A DNA stretch of 58,864 bases from Bordetella petrii (GCA_017745595.1 WMBV01000034.1:1-58864), one strand, 5' to 3'; counted from the first letter of the stretch, positions 17,515 to 27,793 are shown. Notes: a model not told the origin generated them from the letters alone. Numbers and translations: made by a program.

Positions 17515-18465
17515 CTAGGCCGGCAAGCCGATGCCATAGGCGGCTCGCAACTGGGCGTCGATGTCGGCGCGGCTAGGCACGTGGTTCTGCGGCCCCCGCG
17601 AGGCGATCTTGATCGACCCCATCAAATTGGCCAGGCGGCAGCTGTCCAGCCAGTTCCAGCCGTTGGTCAGCCCATAGAGCAGCCCCGCGCGGTGCGCGTC
17701 GCCGCAGCCGGTGGGATCGACCACCTGGGACGGGCGCACCGGCGGCACTTGCACCTCGGTTCCGCCGGTCAGCAAGGTGGCGCCTTCGGCGCCGCGCGTG
17801 ATGACCACGGCCTGCAGTTGGCTGGCGATCTGCGCCAGGGCGCGGCCGGTGCGCTGCTCGACCACGCCGGCCTCGTAATCGTTGACGGTCAGCACCTGCG
17901 CCAGGCCCAGCATGCGGTCGAGGTCGGCGCCGTCGAAGAGCGGCATGGCCTGGCCCAGGTCGAACACAAACGGAATGCCGGCGGCGCGCAGCCGTTCGGC
18001 ATGGGCGAACATGCCGGCCTTGGCATCCGGCGCGACGATGGCCCAGGCTGCCTGGGCGCCGCTCAGGTCGTTCTGCGCCGAAAGCTCCATGGCGCCGGGG
18101 TGGAACGCGGCGATCTGGTTGTCTTCGAGGTCGGTGGTGATGAAGCACTGGGCGGTGAAAGTGCCCGGCATGATGCGCAGGCGCGAGGTATCGATGCCCA
18201 GGCCGGCGAAGCGTTCCAGATAGTCGGCCGCGTCGTCGCCCACGGTGGCCACCGGCACCGGCTGGCCGCCCAGCAGCTTCAGGTTGTAGGCGATGTTGCC
18301 CGCGCATCCGCCGTACTCTTTGCGCATGGCGGGCACCAGGAACGATACGCTGAGCGACTGGATGCGATCGGGCAGGATGTGTTCTTTGAAACGGCCGTCG
18401 AACACCGCGATGGTGTCGAACGCCATCGATCCGCAAACCAGAACAGAAGCCGTCATGCTTGTCAT
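17515..18465 (-). CDS. PfkB-family carbohydrate/nucleoside kinase
   Basis: A 316-residue kinase of the ribokinase/PfkB family. The N-terminus has CGSMAFDTI; GGCAGNIAYNLKLLGG (about residues 52-67) is the substrate-lid signature; and DPTGCGDAHRAG (about residues 252-263) is the ATP/anion-hole signature with the catalytic Asp. The fold is complete. Adenosine, ribose or another sugar could be the substrate; adenosine-kinase-like proteins share the short first motif, but this is not decisive. It is the last gene of a long minus-strand run, 3 bp after the DUF3426 gene. Confidence 0.88.
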   Translation of the reverse strand: MTSMTASVLVCGSMAFDTIAVFDGRFKEHILPDRIQSLSVSFLVPAMRKEYGGCAGNIAYNLKLLGGQPVPVATVGDDAADYLERFAGLGIDTSRLRIMPGTFTAQCFITTDLEDNQIAAFHPGAMELSAQNDLSGAQAAWAIVAPDAKAGMFAHAERLRAAGIPFVFDLGQAMPLFDGADLDRMLGLAQVLTVNDYEAGVVEQRTGRALAQIASQLQAVVITRGAEGATLLTGGTEVQVPPVRPSQVVDPTGCGDAHRAGLLYGLTNGWNWLDSCRLANLMGSIKIASRGPQNHVPSRADIDAQLRAAYGIGLPA

Positions 18466-18468
18466 CCT

Positions 18469-19686
18469 TCAGGGAAAGAACTTGTCGAGTTGGTAGCCGT
18501 TGACCTGCGCGCCGGCCACTTCGATAGGCACCTCGATGTTGAGTTCGGCACCGGCCTCGAACGGCCCGGCCGCCTGGCCGGGCGGCAAGTAGTCTTCGGG
18601 CCGCAGCACCTTGCGCACCACCACGGTATCGGACAGGTCGGTGAGATCGAGCCGCAGCGCGGGCCAGTGCTGCGGCTTGTCGTAGCGGTTGCGCAGCGAC
18701 ACGCGCAGCACCAGGCGGCTGCGGTCGTCTTGCTCGGGCGCGCCGGCCTGGCCGCGCGGCGGCTGCAGCGATGAAGAGGTAATGAAAATGCGCTCGATGC
18801 GGCGCGCATAGCCGACCTGGCAGCCCAGCGGCTGGCAGACGCTGGTGAGCAGCGGCCGCAGCGACGGCACGGCAATGGCGATGGCCGACCGGTACACGAA
18901 CACCAATTGCAGCGCCAGCAGCAGCAGGCCCAGCACGCAGCCGTAGCCCCACAGGCTGCGCAGCAGGTAGCGGCGGTTCTGCCGGTCGGTATCGAGGAAC
19001 TCGGGCGGCGTGCGGCCGACGTCGGTAGCGCCGTAATAGCGGGTGCGCGCTTCGCCCTGCACCACGGGCTCAGCCGCGGCCCGGGGCTCATCGTCGTAAA
19101 GCTCGGGGGCGTCGTCGCGCAGCTCGGGCGCGTCGTGGCGCAGGTCGGGCTGGTCGTTGCGAAATTCGGGTTCGTCGTCGCGCAGTTCGGGCTCGTCGTC
19201 ATGCAGCCCGGGCTCGTCGTCGGCATCGGGCCGGCCCACATAGGGGTCATGGCGCCGGATGTCGGTGCGGCCGCGCAACACGGCCGGCGGCGCGGCCGGC
19301 GCGGCGCCCAGGCGGGGCTCGGGCCGCGCCGACAACGGCGGCGCGGGTACCGCGGACAGCACGGGCGGCGCGCTGGGCGGCGCGGACGCGGCAGGGGCAG
19401 CGGGTAGAACCGGAGCAGGCGGAACCGGAGCGGGAGGAACTGCCGGCGGCACCGGCGCGGCGGGGGTAGCGGGCGCCGGCGCGGGAACGGCAACAGGAGC
19501 CGGCGCCGCGGGCATGGCCGATGGAGGCGCCGGGGCGGCTTGGGGGATCTGCGCCACCAGGCAGGCCCGGCCGTCGAATACGGTGTCGCAGGCGCCGCAA
19601 CGCACCAGGCCGTTGCGCACTCGCAGCTGGTCGGGCACCACCCTGAACGCGGTGCCGCACTGCGGGCAGCGGGTCGTCATGGCCAT
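18469..19686 (-). CDS. Zinc-ribbon and DUF3426 domain protein
   Basis: A 405-residue membrane protein. An N-terminal MJ0042-type zinc ribbon (CPQCGTAF ... CGACDTVF, residues 6-30) is followed by a long Pro/Ala-rich linker, an acidic repeat of seven-residue units (DEPELRD-like), one membrane helix (GCVLGLLLLALQLVFVY) and a C-terminal DUF3426 domain. I chose the ATG at 19686 because the zinc ribbon starts right after it; an upstream in-frame ATG overlaps prmA. The gene sits between prmA and the PfkB kinase gene. Function unknown; the layout suggests a bitopic envelope protein with a cytoplasmic metal-binding end. Confidence 0.87.
   Translation of the reverse strand: MAMTTRCPQCGTAFRVVPDQLRVRNGLVRCGACDTVFDGRACLVAQIPQAAPAPPSAMPAAPAPVAVPAPAPATPAAPVPPAVPPAPVPPAPVLPAAPAASAPPSAPPVLSAVPAPPLSARPEPRLGAAPAAPPAVLRGRTDIRRHDPYVGRPDADDEPGLHDDEPELRDDEPEFRNDQPDLRHDAPELRDDAPELYDDEPRAAAEPVVQGEARTRYYGATDVGRTPPEFLDTDRQNRRYLLRSLWGYGCVLGLLLLALQLVFVYRSAIAIAVPSLRPLLTSVCQPLGCQVGYARRIERIFITSSSLQPPRGQAGAPEQDDRSRLVLRVSLRNRYDKPQHWPALRLDLTDLSDTVVVRKVLRPEDYLPPGQAAGPFEAGAELNIEVPIEVAGAQVNGYQLDKFFP
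19083..19222. repeat. 21-bp minisatellite coding for acidic heptapeptide repeats
   Basis: Inside the DUF3426 gene, about six to seven imperfect 21-bp units encode DEPGLHD, DEPELRD, DEPEFRN, DQPDLRH, DAPELRD, DAPELYD and DEPRAAA. The 21-bp period keeps frame, so copy-number change would only alter linker length. Confidence 0.85.
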
Positions 19687-19709
19687 GGCGCTTTCCCCGT
19701 GCGGCGCGC

Positions 19710-20630
19710 TCAGGCCTTGCGCCCGTGCAGGCAGACCCAGCCGTCGCGGGCCTGCCAGACCGACATGGCCAGCCACGGCGCATAGGCGGCGGCGACTTCG
19801 TCGGCCTGGCGCTCGAGCACGCCCGACAGCACCAACTGGCCGCCCGGCGCCACGCGCCCGGCCAGCATGGGCGCCAGCACCTTCAACGGATTGGACAGGA
19901 TATTGGCCACCACCACGTCATAAGCGCCGTCCGACAAGGCGTCGGGCAGCATGGCCCGCAGGTCGACCCGGTTGACGCGGGCATTGTCGCCCGTGGCCTG
20001 CACCGCCTGCGGATCGATGTCGACCGCATCGGTGGGGCCGGCGCCCAGTTTGCGGGCCGCGATGGCCAGGATGCCGGAGCCGCAGCCGTAATCGAGCACG
20101 GTGGCGCCGGCCGGCAATTCGGTTTCAAGCCAGGCCAGGCACAGATGGGTGGTGGGATGGCTGCCGGTACCGAAGGCCAGGCCCGGATCCAGTTCGATGT
20201 GGATGGCGTCGTCGGCCAGGCCGGCCGCCGCCGGCAAGGCCGGATCGTCGCGGTGCCAGCTGGGCACGATCCACAGGCGCTGGGCGATGTGGATGGGGCC
20301 GAACTGCGATTGCGTCAGCCGCACCCAATCGGCGTCGGGCACGTCGCGCAGCGTCCAGCCGCCGGCCAGGATGGGGTCGAGCCCGGCGCCGGCCATGGCC
20401 TGTTCGTAGACCTGGGCCGGATCGGCGCCGTCGGGCAGCAGCGCCACCACGCGGTTGCGTTCCCAGGCCTGCACGTCGGGCTCGGTGCCGGGCTCGCCGA
20501 ACAGCGGGCGTTCGGCGTCGGTGCCCAGGTCGGCGTCTTCCACCGAGACCGACAGCACGCCGGCTTCGAGCAGCGCATCGGACAGCGCTTCGGCCTGCGC
20601 CTCGGGGCAATGAAGCACAAGTTCACGCAT
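19710..20630 (-). CDS. prmA: Ribosomal protein L11 methyltransferase
   Basis: A 306-residue SAM-dependent enzyme that trimethylates ribosomal protein L11. The SAM motif reads [14 protein letters not shown] (about residues 178-191), and the catalytic-region motif [15 protein letters not shown] matches the PrmA (N-I-L) signature. FGTGSHPTT (about residues 154-162) is also conserved in PrmA. Order accC-prmA on the same strand (46-bp gap) is common in proteobacteria. Confidence 0.96.
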   Translation of the reverse strand: MRELVLHCPEAQAEALSDALLEAGVLSVSVEDADLGTDAERPLFGEPGTEPDVQAWERNRVVALLPDGADPAQVYEQAMAGAGLDPILAGGWTLRDVPDADWVRLTQSQFGPIHIAQRLWIVPSWHRDDPALPAAAGLADDAIHIELDPGLAFGTGSHPTTHLCLAWLETELPAGATVLDYGCGSGILAIAARKLGAGPTDAVDIDPQAVQATGDNARVNRVDLRAMLPDALSDGAYDVVVANILSNPLKVLAPMLAGRVAPGGQLVLSGVLERQADEVAAAYAPWLAMSVWQARDGWVCLHGRKA

Positions 20631-20676
20631 GGCGGTTCTTCCGGTGCGGCGGGCCGCTGGGCGGCCCGCCTTGGCA

Positions 20677-22023
20677 TCAAGGGCGCTGGGCCAGCTTGTG
20701 CTCGAGATAGTGGATGCTGGTGCCGCCTTCGATGAAGCGCGCGTCTTGCAGCAGTTCGCGGTGCAGCGGGATGTTGGTGGAAATGCCTTCCACCACCATC
20801 TCGGACAGCGCGATGCGCATGCGGGCCAGCGCCTGGTCGCGCGTGTCGCCGTACGTGATGACCTTGGCGATCATCGAGTCGTAGTTGGGCGGCACGAAGT
20901 AGCCGTTGAAGGCGTGCGAGTCGATGCGCACCCCGGGGCCGCCTGGCGTGTGCCAGTTGGTGATGCGGCCGGGGCTGGGCACGAAGCGGAACGGATCTTC
21001 GGCGTTGATGCGGCATTCGATGGCATGGCCCTTCAGGGCGACGTCGCGCTGGCGCAGCGTGAATTTCTCGCCCGAGGCGATGAGGATCTGCTGCTGCACC
21101 AGGTCGATGCCGGTGATCAGTTCGGTGACCGGGTGCTCGACCTGGATACGGGTGTTCATTTCGATGAAATAGAACTCGCCGTTTTCGTACAGGAACTCGA
21201 ACGTGCCGGCGCCCCGGTAGCCCATTTTGCGGCAGGCGTCGGCGCAGCGGTCGCCGATGCGTTCGATCAGGCGGCGGGCGATGCCCGGGGCCGGGGCTTC
21301 TTCGATGACCTTCTGGTGCCGGCGCTGCATGGAACAGTCGCGCTCGCCCAGCCAGACGGCGTTGCGCCCGCCATCGGCCAGCACCTGGATTTCCACATGG
21401 CGCGGGTTCTCGAGGAACTTCTCCATGTAGACTTCGGGATTGTTGAAGGCCGCGCCGGCCTCCGAGCGCGTCATGTTGACGGCATTGAGCAGCGCGGCCT
21501 CGGTGTACACCACGCGCATGCCGCGCCCGCCGCCGCCGCCGGCGGCCTTGATGATGACCGGGTAGCCCACTTCGCGGGCCACGCGGATGATTTCCTGGGA
21601 ATCGTCGGGCAGCGCGCCTTCGGAGCCGGGCACCACCGGCACGCCGGCTTCGATCATGGCGCGCTTGGCGCTGACCTTGTCGCCCATCAGCCGGATGGTT
21701 TCGGGGCGCGGCCCGATGAACACGAAGCCGCTTTTTTCGACCCGCTCGGCAAAATCGGCGTTCTCGGACAAGAAACCGTAGCCGGGATGGATGGCCTCGG
21801 AATCGGTGACCTCGGCCGCCGAAATGATGGCCGGCATGTTCAGGTAGCTTTCGCGCGAGGGCGCCGGCCCGATGCACACGGACTCGTCGGCCAGGCGCAC
21901 GTATTTGGCGTCGCGGTCGGCCTCGGAGTGCACGACCACCGTCTTGATGCCGAGTTCGCGGCAGGCGCGTTGGATGCGCAGCGCGATCTCGCCGCGGTTG
22001 GCGATCAGGATTTTTTCAAACAT
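20677..22023 (-). CDS. accC: Acetyl-CoA carboxylase, biotin carboxylase subunit
   Basis: A 448-residue ATP-grasp enzyme that carboxylates biotin on AccB, the first step of fatty-acid synthesis. Visible are the N-terminal [14 protein letters not shown], the ATP-binding glycine loop ([11 protein letters not shown], about residues 159-169), [20 protein letters not shown] with the metal-binding Glu/Asn, and the conserved EHPVTE. It is 8 bp downstream of accB, so translationally close-coupled. Length is the family norm. Confidence 0.98.
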   Translation of the reverse strand: MFEKILIANRGEIALRIQRACRELGIKTVVVHSEADRDAKYVRLADESVCIGPAPSRESYLNMPAIISAAEVTDSEAIHPGYGFLSENADFAERVEKSGFVFIGPRPETIRLMGDKVSAKRAMIEAGVPVVPGSEGALPDDSQEIIRVAREVGYPVIIKAAGGGGGRGMRVVYTEAALLNAVNMTRSEAGAAFNNPEVYMEKFLENPRHVEIQVLADGGRNAVWLGERDCSMQRRHQKVIEEAPAPGIARRLIERIGDRCADACRKMGYRGAGTFEFLYENGEFYFIEMNTRIQVEHPVTELITGIDLVQQQILIASGEKFTLRQRDVALKGHAIECRINAEDPFRFVPSPGRITNWHTPGGPGVRIDSHAFNGYFVPPNYDSMIAKVITYGDTRDQALARMRIALSEMVVEGISTNIPLHRELLQDARFIEGGTSIHYLEHKLAQRP

Positions 22024-22031
22024 ATGCGCAA

Positions 22032-22478
22032 TCAGCCGATGACGAACAGCGGTTGGCCGTATTCGACGGGTTCGCCGTTTTCGACGAGGATCTCTTTGAT
22101 GACGCCGGACTTGTCGGCCTCGATTTCATTGAGCAGCTTCATGGCTTCGATGATGCACAGCGGATCGCCTTCTTTGACCGTCTGGCCGACGTCGACGAAA
22201 GGCGCGGCGCCGGGATTGGGCGCGCGGTAGAACGTGCCGACCATGGGGGCCTTGACGACGTGGCCCTGCGGAACCGGCGCGGCTTCGGGCGCCGGGGCGG
22301 CCTGGGCAGCCGGCGCGGGCGCGGCGGCGGGTGCTTCGGGGACGTGATAGGCCACCGGCTGCAGGGTCTGCGAGAACTTGACGATGCGGACCTTGCCTTC
22401 GCCTTCGGTGATTTCAAGCTCGGCAATGCCCGATTCAGCCACCAGGTCGATCAAGGTCTTGAGTTTTCGGAGGTCCAT
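22032..22478 (-). CDS. accB: Acetyl-CoA carboxylase, biotin carboxyl carrier protein
   Basis: A 148-residue BCCP. An N-terminal dimerisation part ([22 protein letters not shown]) is followed by a Pro/Ala-rich flexible linker (about residues 45-70) and a C-terminal biotinyl domain with [18 protein letters not shown], where the Lys of EAMK is the biotinylation site (about residue 114). accB and accC form a pair; aroQ is just upstream on the same strand after about 100 bp, as in E. coli. Confidence 0.98.
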   Translation of the reverse strand: MDLRKLKTLIDLVAESGIAELEITEGEGKVRIVKFSQTLQPVAYHVPEAPAAAPAPAAQAAPAPEAAPVPQGHVVKAPMVGTFYRAPNPGAAPFVDVGQTVKEGDPLCIIEAMKLLNEIEADKSGVIKEILVENGEPVEYGQPLFVIG

Positions 22479-22577
22479 AGAAGCTGCTTCCCGATTAGTG
22501 TTGGCGGCGCGTCTGCGTCAGGGCCGCGCCGTATCGTATGTGGAGGTAAAGGTGAATCCAGAGACTGGAATGCCGCA

Positions 22578-23012
22578 CTAATGCCGTGCCGCATAACGCA
22601 CGGCCGCCTCGTAGCCATCGGCACCCAGGCCGCAGACCAGGCCCACGGCCAGGTCGGACAGGTAAGAATGCTGCCGGAACGGTTCGCGTTTATACAGGTT
22701 CGACAAATGTACTTCAACAAAAGGGATCGCAACCGCCGCCAGGGCGTCGCGCACGGCCACGCTGGTATGCGTATAAGCGGCCGCGTTGATCACGATGAAA
22801 TCGGTGCCGTCTTGGCGGGCGGCCTGGATGCGCTCGACCAGCGCGCCTTCGTGATTGCTTTGCCAGGCAGTCAGGCCGACCCCGAGTTGCGCTGCCAGCG
22901 CCTCGAGGCCCTGGTTGATCTGCGCCAGCGTCAGGCTGCCGTAGAGTTGCGGTTCGCGCGAACCCAGCAGGTTCAGGTTGGGGCCGTGCAAAACCAGGAT
23001 GTGTTGCGCCAT
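22578..23012 (-). CDS. aroQ: 3-dehydroquinate dehydratase, type II
   Basis: A 144-residue shikimate-pathway enzyme that dehydrates 3-dehydroquinate. The N-terminus [21 protein letters not shown] contains the type II signature with the catalytic Tyr, [17 protein letters not shown] carries active-site residues, and [15 protein letters not shown] holds the catalytic His region. Start at 23012 ([10 protein letters not shown]) is the family start; ten more in-frame residues upstream are not typical. aroE lies elsewhere in the window (28.9 kb). Confidence 0.96.
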   Translation of the reverse strand: MAQHILVLHGPNLNLLGSREPQLYGSLTLAQINQGLEALAAQLGVGLTAWQSNHEGALVERIQAARQDGTDFIVINAAAYTHTSVAVRDALAAVAIPFVEVHLSNLYKREPFRQHSYLSDLAVGLVCGLGADGYEAAVRYAARH

Positions 23013-23151
23013 GAGGGTTGCGCCGGAAGGCCAGCCGCACAAAGTGTCGGCAAAACTATCGATAAACCGCCTTTTTACGCCTATTCACCCCTTTTGTCCA
23101 ACACATACCTTGCATGCGCCCCACAGCGCGCGGCCGCGAAGGCGGGCGGAA

Positions 23152-23703
23152 TCAGGCCGCCAACCCCTGCAAAGTGCGGTCGAGGTCGTCGGATTGGATT
23201 TGCCCGAGGATTTTACGGTTAATTCGGCCATTTGCGTCGAAAACCAGGGTAAACGGCAGGCCGCCCGCCGGATTACCCAGGGTGCGCAGGGTATCGATAG
23301 CCCCGCCCCCCATGACCAGCAGGGGGTACGAGACCGGCACTTTCTGCACGAATTGGCGCATGTTCTCGGCTTTATCGACACCGATGCCGACAAACTGGAT
23401 ATCGGGATACTTTTGATGCAAGGCTTGCAATTCGGGCATTTCTTTCACGCACGGCGCGCACCAGGTGGCCCAGAAATTCACCACCATGGGCCGCCCCTGC
23501 CAGTCGGCCAGGCGATGCGACTGGCCGTCGAGATCGGGCAGCGGCAGCGCTCGCAGGGCGGCGACGGGATCGCCGCCATCGGCCGCGGGGGACGGCGCGC
23601 CGCCGGGCCCGGCGGCGGGGCGACGGCGTTCGCGGTAAGCATAGCCGCCGGCGACGGCAACAGCGGCCGCGGCACCGGCATACAAGAAGAAGCGACGGTT
23701 CAT
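23152..23703 (-). CDS. TlpA-family thioredoxin-like protein (membrane-anchored)
   Basis: A 183-residue protein with a short basic N-terminus and one hydrophobic segment (residues 6-22, an uncleaved anchor or signal), a Pro/Ala/Gly linker and a thioredoxin fold with NFWATWCAPCVKEMPEL (CxxC at about residues 86-89). This is the periplasmic TlpA/ResA-like group that reduces protein disulfides, often for cytochrome c maturation. The cis-Pro region reads GGLPFTLVF. It is divergent from mpl. Confidence 0.9.
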   Translation of the reverse strand: MNRRFFLYAGAAAAVAVAGGYAYRERRRPAAGPGGAPSPAADGGDPVAALRALPLPDLDGQSHRLADWQGRPMVVNFWATWCAPCVKEMPELQALHQKYPDIQFVGIGVDKAENMRQFVQKVPVSYPLLVMGGGAIDTLRTLGNPAGGLPFTLVFDANGRINRKILGQIQSDDLDRTLQGLAA

Positions 23704-23772
23704 GGGCCGATCATAACCGCAGGCGGCGGCCGCGGGCAGGCAAGCCTCTACAATGCGCCCAGGAGAACATCA

Positions 23773-25149
23773 ATGCACCTGCACATTCTTGGCATTTGCG
23801 GCACTTTCATGGGTGGCCTGGCGCTGATCGCGCGGGCGGCCGGCCACCGGGTCACGGGCTGCGATACCGCCGTGTATCCGCCCATGAGCACCCAGCTGGC
23901 CGAGCAAGGCATCGACCTGATCGAAGGCTACGGGGCCGACCAGCTGGCGCTGTCGCCCGACCTGTACGTGATCGGCAACGTGGTGACGCGCGGCAATCCG
24001 CTGATGGAAGCCATCTTGAATGCCGGGGCCCGCTACGTGTCAGGCCCGCAATGGCTGGGCGACAACGTGCTGCCCGGCGCGCATGTGCTGGCCGTGGCCG
24101 GCACGCATGGCAAGACCACCACCAGCTCGATGCTGGCCTGGATTCTCGAGGCCGCCGGCCTGCGCCCCAATTTCCTGATCGGCGGGGTGGCGCACGACCT
24201 GAAGGTCTCGGCGCGCTACGACCCGGCGGTGCGGCCGTTCGTGATCGAGGCCGACGAATACGACACCGCGTTCTTCGACAAGCGTTCGAAGTTCGTGCAT
24301 TACCGGCCGCGCACGGCGATTTTGAACAATCTGGAATACGACCACGCCGACATCTTCCCCGATCTGGCGGCCATCGAGACCCAGTTCCACCATCTGGTGC
24401 GCACGATTCCCGGTAGCGGCCGCATCGTGCTGCCCACCGGCAGCGACGCGCTGCAGCGCGTGCTGGCGCGCGGCTGCTGGTCGGAAACCGTGAGCTTCGG
24501 CGCCGGCGGCATGTGGCAGGCCGGCCCGGCGGACGCCGACGGCGCCTTTGAAGTGCGCCAGGGCGAGCAGGCGGTGGGCACGGTGCGCTGGACGCTGGGC
24601 GGCAAGCACAATCGCCTGAACGCCCTGGCGGCGCTGGCCGCGGCCCAGCATGCCGGCGTGGCGGCCGCCGACGGCGTGGCCGCGCTGAGCCGCTTCGGCG
24701 GCGTCAAGCGCCGCATGGAATTGCGCGGCACCGCCGGCGGCGTAAAGGTATACGACGATTTCGCTCACCACCCGACCGCCATCGCCACCACGCTGGAAGG
24801 GCTGCGGCGCCAGGTGGGGCAGGCCCGCATCCTGGCGGTGCTCGAGCCGCGCTCGAACACCATGAAGCTGGGCGCCATGGCGGCCCGGCTGCCCGACGCG
24901 CTGCGGCTGGCCGACCGGGTCTTCTGCTTCGGCGCCCGCGACGGCAAGCACGCGCTGGGCTGGAACCCGGCCGCGGTCCTGGCCCCGCTGGGCGAACGCG
25001 CCGGCAGCTACGACGACCTGGACGCCCTGGTCGCCGCGGTGGCGCAGGCGGCCCGGCCCGGCGACCACGTGCTGGTCATGAGCAACGGCGGCTTCGGCGG
25101 CGTGCATGGCAAGCTGCTGCAGGCGCTGGCACCGCGGGAACCTTCATGA
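23773..25149 (+). CDS. mpl: UDP-N-acetylmuramate:L-alanyl-gamma-D-glutamyl-meso-diaminopimelate ligase
   Basis: A 458-residue Mur-ligase-family enzyme that reattaches recycled murein tripeptide to UDP-MurNAc. The ATP P-loop is AGTHGKTTTSSML (about residues 111-123), with the Mur-ligase motifs EADEYDTAFFDKRSKF, GKHNRLNALAALAAA and YDDFAHHPTAI. AGGAGAAC upstream and the start MHLHILGICGT at 23773 match Mpl N-termini. It overlaps the next gene by ATGA, so translation is coupled. Confidence 0.96.
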   Translation: MHLHILGICGTFMGGLALIARAAGHRVTGCDTAVYPPMSTQLAEQGIDLIEGYGADQLALSPDLYVIGNVVTRGNPLMEAILNAGARYVSGPQWLGDNVLPGAHVLAVAGTHGKTTTSSMLAWILEAAGLRPNFLIGGVAHDLKVSARYDPAVRPFVIEADEYDTAFFDKRSKFVHYRPRTAILNNLEYDHADIFPDLAAIETQFHHLVRTIPGSGRIVLPTGSDALQRVLARGCWSETVSFGAGGMWQAGPADADGAFEVRQGEQAVGTVRWTLGGKHNRLNALAALAAAQHAGVAAADGVAALSRFGGVKRRMELRGTAGGVKVYDDFAHHPTAIATTLEGLRRQVGQARILAVLEPRSNTMKLGAMAARLPDALRLADRVFCFGARDGKHALGWNPAAVLAPLGERAGSYDDLDALVAAVAQAARPGDHVLVMSNGGFGGVHGKLLQALAPREPS

Positions 25150-25745
25150 TTCTTTACCTGCACGGCTTTCGCTCGTCGCCCGACTCGTTCAAGGCCCGCC
25201 TGATGGCGCAGGCCCTGGCCGCGCGCGGCCTGGCGGGCGAACGCGACTGGCAATGCCCGCAACTGCCGGCCAGCCCGCGCCAGGCGCTCGACCTGGCGCT
25301 GCGGCTGGCGCGCGGCCAGCTGGCACAGGCCGACAGCCCGCGCCGCCTGACCGTGATCGGCTCGTCGCTGGGCGGGTACTACGCCACCTGGCTGGCCGAA
25401 CAGCTGGACTGCAAGGCGGTGCTGCTGAACCCGGCCGTCGAGGCCGCGCGCGACCTGGCCACGCAGGTGGGCACGCAACGCATGTATCATTCGGACGCGC
25501 CGTTCGAGTTCCGCGCCGAATATGTCGACGAACTGGCCGCGGCGCGCGTGGCGGCCGTTACCCGACCCGAACGTTATTTTCTGGTGGCCGCCACCGGCGA
25601 CGAAGTCCTGGATTGGCGCGAGATGCAGGCCCGTTTCGCGGGCTGCCGCCAGCGCATCGTGCCGGGCAGCGATCACGGTTTGTCGGATTTCGACCGCTGG
25701 CTGCCCGAGGTACTGGATTTCGCCTTCGAGGCCCCCGGGCCCTGA
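25146..25745 (+). CDS. YqiA/YcfP-family alpha/beta-fold esterase
   Basis: A 199-residue alpha/beta hydrolase. LYLHGFRSSPDSFKARL at the N-terminus, a nucleophile elbow GSSLGGYYATWLAEQ (Ser near residue 75) and a C-terminal GSDHGLSDFDRWLPEVL with the catalytic His define the YqiA/YcfP group of small cytoplasmic esterases. The start overlaps the mpl stop (ATGA), indicating one transcript with mpl and probably with the RNase gene after it. Confidence 0.9.
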   Translation: MILYLHGFRSSPDSFKARLMAQALAARGLAGERDWQCPQLPASPRQALDLALRLARGQLAQADSPRRLTVIGSSLGGYYATWLAEQLDCKAVLLNPAVEAARDLATQVGTQRMYHSDAPFEFRAEYVDELAAARVAAVTRPERYFLVAATGDEVLDWREMQARFAGCRQRIVPGSDHGLSDFDRWLPEVLDFAFEAPGP

Positions 25746-25830
25746 CCGCACCCGATATCGCCCCTCTATATAAGCAGGTGCCCGCCCCCGAGCGGGCCAG
25801 CGCGGATGCCGCGCCCCCGATGGACTGATT

Positions 25831-27723
25831 ATGCACGTGTTTTACGAAGAAGACGGCGGTTTCAAGGCCGGCCACATCCTGTCCGAGACCGACGCCAGCC
25901 TGCAGGTGGAGTCGGAATCGGGCAAGCGCAGCAAGATCAAGCGCGCCAACACGCTGTTCACCTTCGCCGACCCGGCGCCGGCCGCCCTGCTGGCCCAGGC
26001 CGCCCAGGCGGCGGACGCGCTGGACCTGCAATTCTTGTGGGAATGCGCGCCGCAGGAAGAGTTCGACGCGTCGGCGCTGGCCGCCGACTATTTCGGGCAT
26101 GCGCCCAGCGCCGTGGAGCACGCCGCGCTGTTGATGCGCCTGCATGGCGCGCCGGCGTATTTCCACCGGCGCGGCAAGGGCCGCTACCGGCCGGCGCCTC
26201 CCGATATCCTGGCCGCCGCCCTGGCGGCGCTGGAAAAGAAACAGAAGCAGGCCGAGCAGCAGCAGCAGTGGGTGGACGAGATGGCCGCGGGCCGGCTGCC
26301 CGCCGAAATCGCGCAGGCGGCCGAATCGCTGCTGATCCGCCCCGACAAGAACAGCCAGCCCTGGAAGGCCCTGGACGCCGCCTGCGCGCGGCTGCAGAAA
26401 AGCCCCGACCGCCTGCTGCTGGAACTGGGCGCCTGGCCGCACCCGCTGGCGCTGCACAAGCGCCGCTTCCTGGCCACGTATTTCCCGCGAGGCACCGGCT
26501 TTCCCGAGCTGGCGGTGCCGCCGCTGGCGCGCGACCTGCCGCTGGCCGACGCCGAGATCTATTCCGTCGACGACATCACCACCACCGAGATCGACGATGC
26601 GCTGTCGGTCACGGCCCTGCCCGGCGGCAAGGTGCGCGTCGGCATCCACGTCGCGGCGCCGGGGCTGGCCGTGACGCGCGGCAGCGAACACGACAAGCTG
26701 GCGCGCGCCCGCCTGTCGACGGTATATATGCCGGGCGAGAAGATTCCCATGCAGCCGGACAACGTCATCCAGGCGTTTTCGCTGGACGCGGGCCGCGAGG
26801 TGCCGGCGGTGTCGCTGTACGTGACGGCCGATCCGGCCACCGGCGAGATCAGCGCGTCCGAGACGCGCCTGGAGCGCATCGTGGTGCGCGAGAACCTGCG
26901 CCACAATGCGCTGGACACCCAGATCACCGAGGCGGCCCTGAACGATCCGCAGGCCCCGCTGCCTTACGGGCACTGGCTGCGGCCGCTGTGGCAACTGGCC
27001 AGCGCCCTGTCGGCGCAGCGCGACATCGTGCGCGGCAAGCCCGAGAACAATTCGCGGGTGGAATACAGCTTTTATCTGGACGGCGACCCCGACGACCCCG
27101 CCACGCCGGTGCGCCTGGTGCCGCGCCAGCGCAACGCGCCGCTGGACCGCATGGTGGCCGAATACATGATCCTGGCCAACAACATCTGGGGCGGCCTGCT
27201 GCAGCAGCACGGGGTGCCGGGCATCTACCGCTCGCAACAGGCGGGCCGGGTGCGCATGAGCACGCAGGCCTTGCCGCACGAGGCCATCGGCGTGCCGCAA
27301 TATGCCTGGCACACGTCGCCGCTGCGCCGCTATGTCGACCTGGTGAACCAGTGGCAGCTGATCGCCGCGGTGGAACACGGGGTCTCGGCCCGCCTGGTGG
27401 CGCCTTTCAAGCCGCGCGACGCCGATCTGTTCGCCATTATTGGCGCGTTCGATGCGCAGTATGCCGCCTGGAACGAGTTCCAGGGCAACATGGAACGCTA
27501 TTGGTGCCTGCGCTGGCTGCAGCAGCAGGGCATTACGCACACGGTGGCGCACGTGCTGCGCGACGACCTGGTGCGCCTGGGCAACGCGCCGCTGGTGACG
27601 CGGGTGGGCGGCATGCCCGAACTGGAACGCGGCACGGCGGTGCAGCTGGATATCCTGGGCGCGGATGAACTGGGGCTGGAGCTGGATGCCCGATATGCGG
27701 GGTTGGCGGACTCGGGAGGGTAG
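25831..27723 (+). CDS. RNase II/RNB-family exoribonuclease
   Basis: A 630-residue protein with an RNB catalytic domain. The metal-binding signature is SVDDITTTEIDDALSV (about residues 247-262), where the Asp residues bind Mg2+. The RNB fold continues through VGIHVAAPG, RARLSTVYMPGEKIPM and the late conserved segment YAWHTSPLRRYVDLVNQWQL. The N-terminal 230 residues do not show a clear cold-shock domain, unlike E. coli RNase II/R, so it belongs to the shorter RNB family seen in betaproteobacteria. It lies 85 bp after the esterase gene. Confidence 0.93.
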   Translation: MHVFYEEDGGFKAGHILSETDASLQVESESGKRSKIKRANTLFTFADPAPAALLAQAAQAADALDLQFLWECAPQEEFDASALAADYFGHAPSAVEHAALLMRLHGAPAYFHRRGKGRYRPAPPDILAAALAALEKKQKQAEQQQQWVDEMAAGRLPAEIAQAAESLLIRPDKNSQPWKALDAACARLQKSPDRLLLELGAWPHPLALHKRRFLATYFPRGTGFPELAVPPLARDLPLADAEIYSVDDITTTEIDDALSVTALPGGKVRVGIHVAAPGLAVTRGSEHDKLARARLSTVYMPGEKIPMQPDNVIQAFSLDAGREVPAVSLYVTADPATGEISASETRLERIVVRENLRHNALDTQITEAALNDPQAPLPYGHWLRPLWQLASALSAQRDIVRGKPENNSRVEYSFYLDGDPDDPATPVRLVPRQRNAPLDRMVAEYMILANNIWGGLLQQHGVPGIYRSQQAGRVRMSTQALPHEAIGVPQYAWHTSPLRRYVDLVNQWQLIAAVEHGVSARLVAPFKPRDADLFAIIGAFDAQYAAWNEFQGNMERYWCLRWLQQQGITHTVAHVLRDDLVRLGNAPLVTRVGGMPELERGTAVQLDILGADELGLELDARYAGLADSGG

Positions 27724-27793
27724 TCCGGGGACAGGCCGGCTGCTGGGTCTCGTGCTTAGGGCGTCGGGGCGGGGTGGCGCGCGCGCCTTGGCC

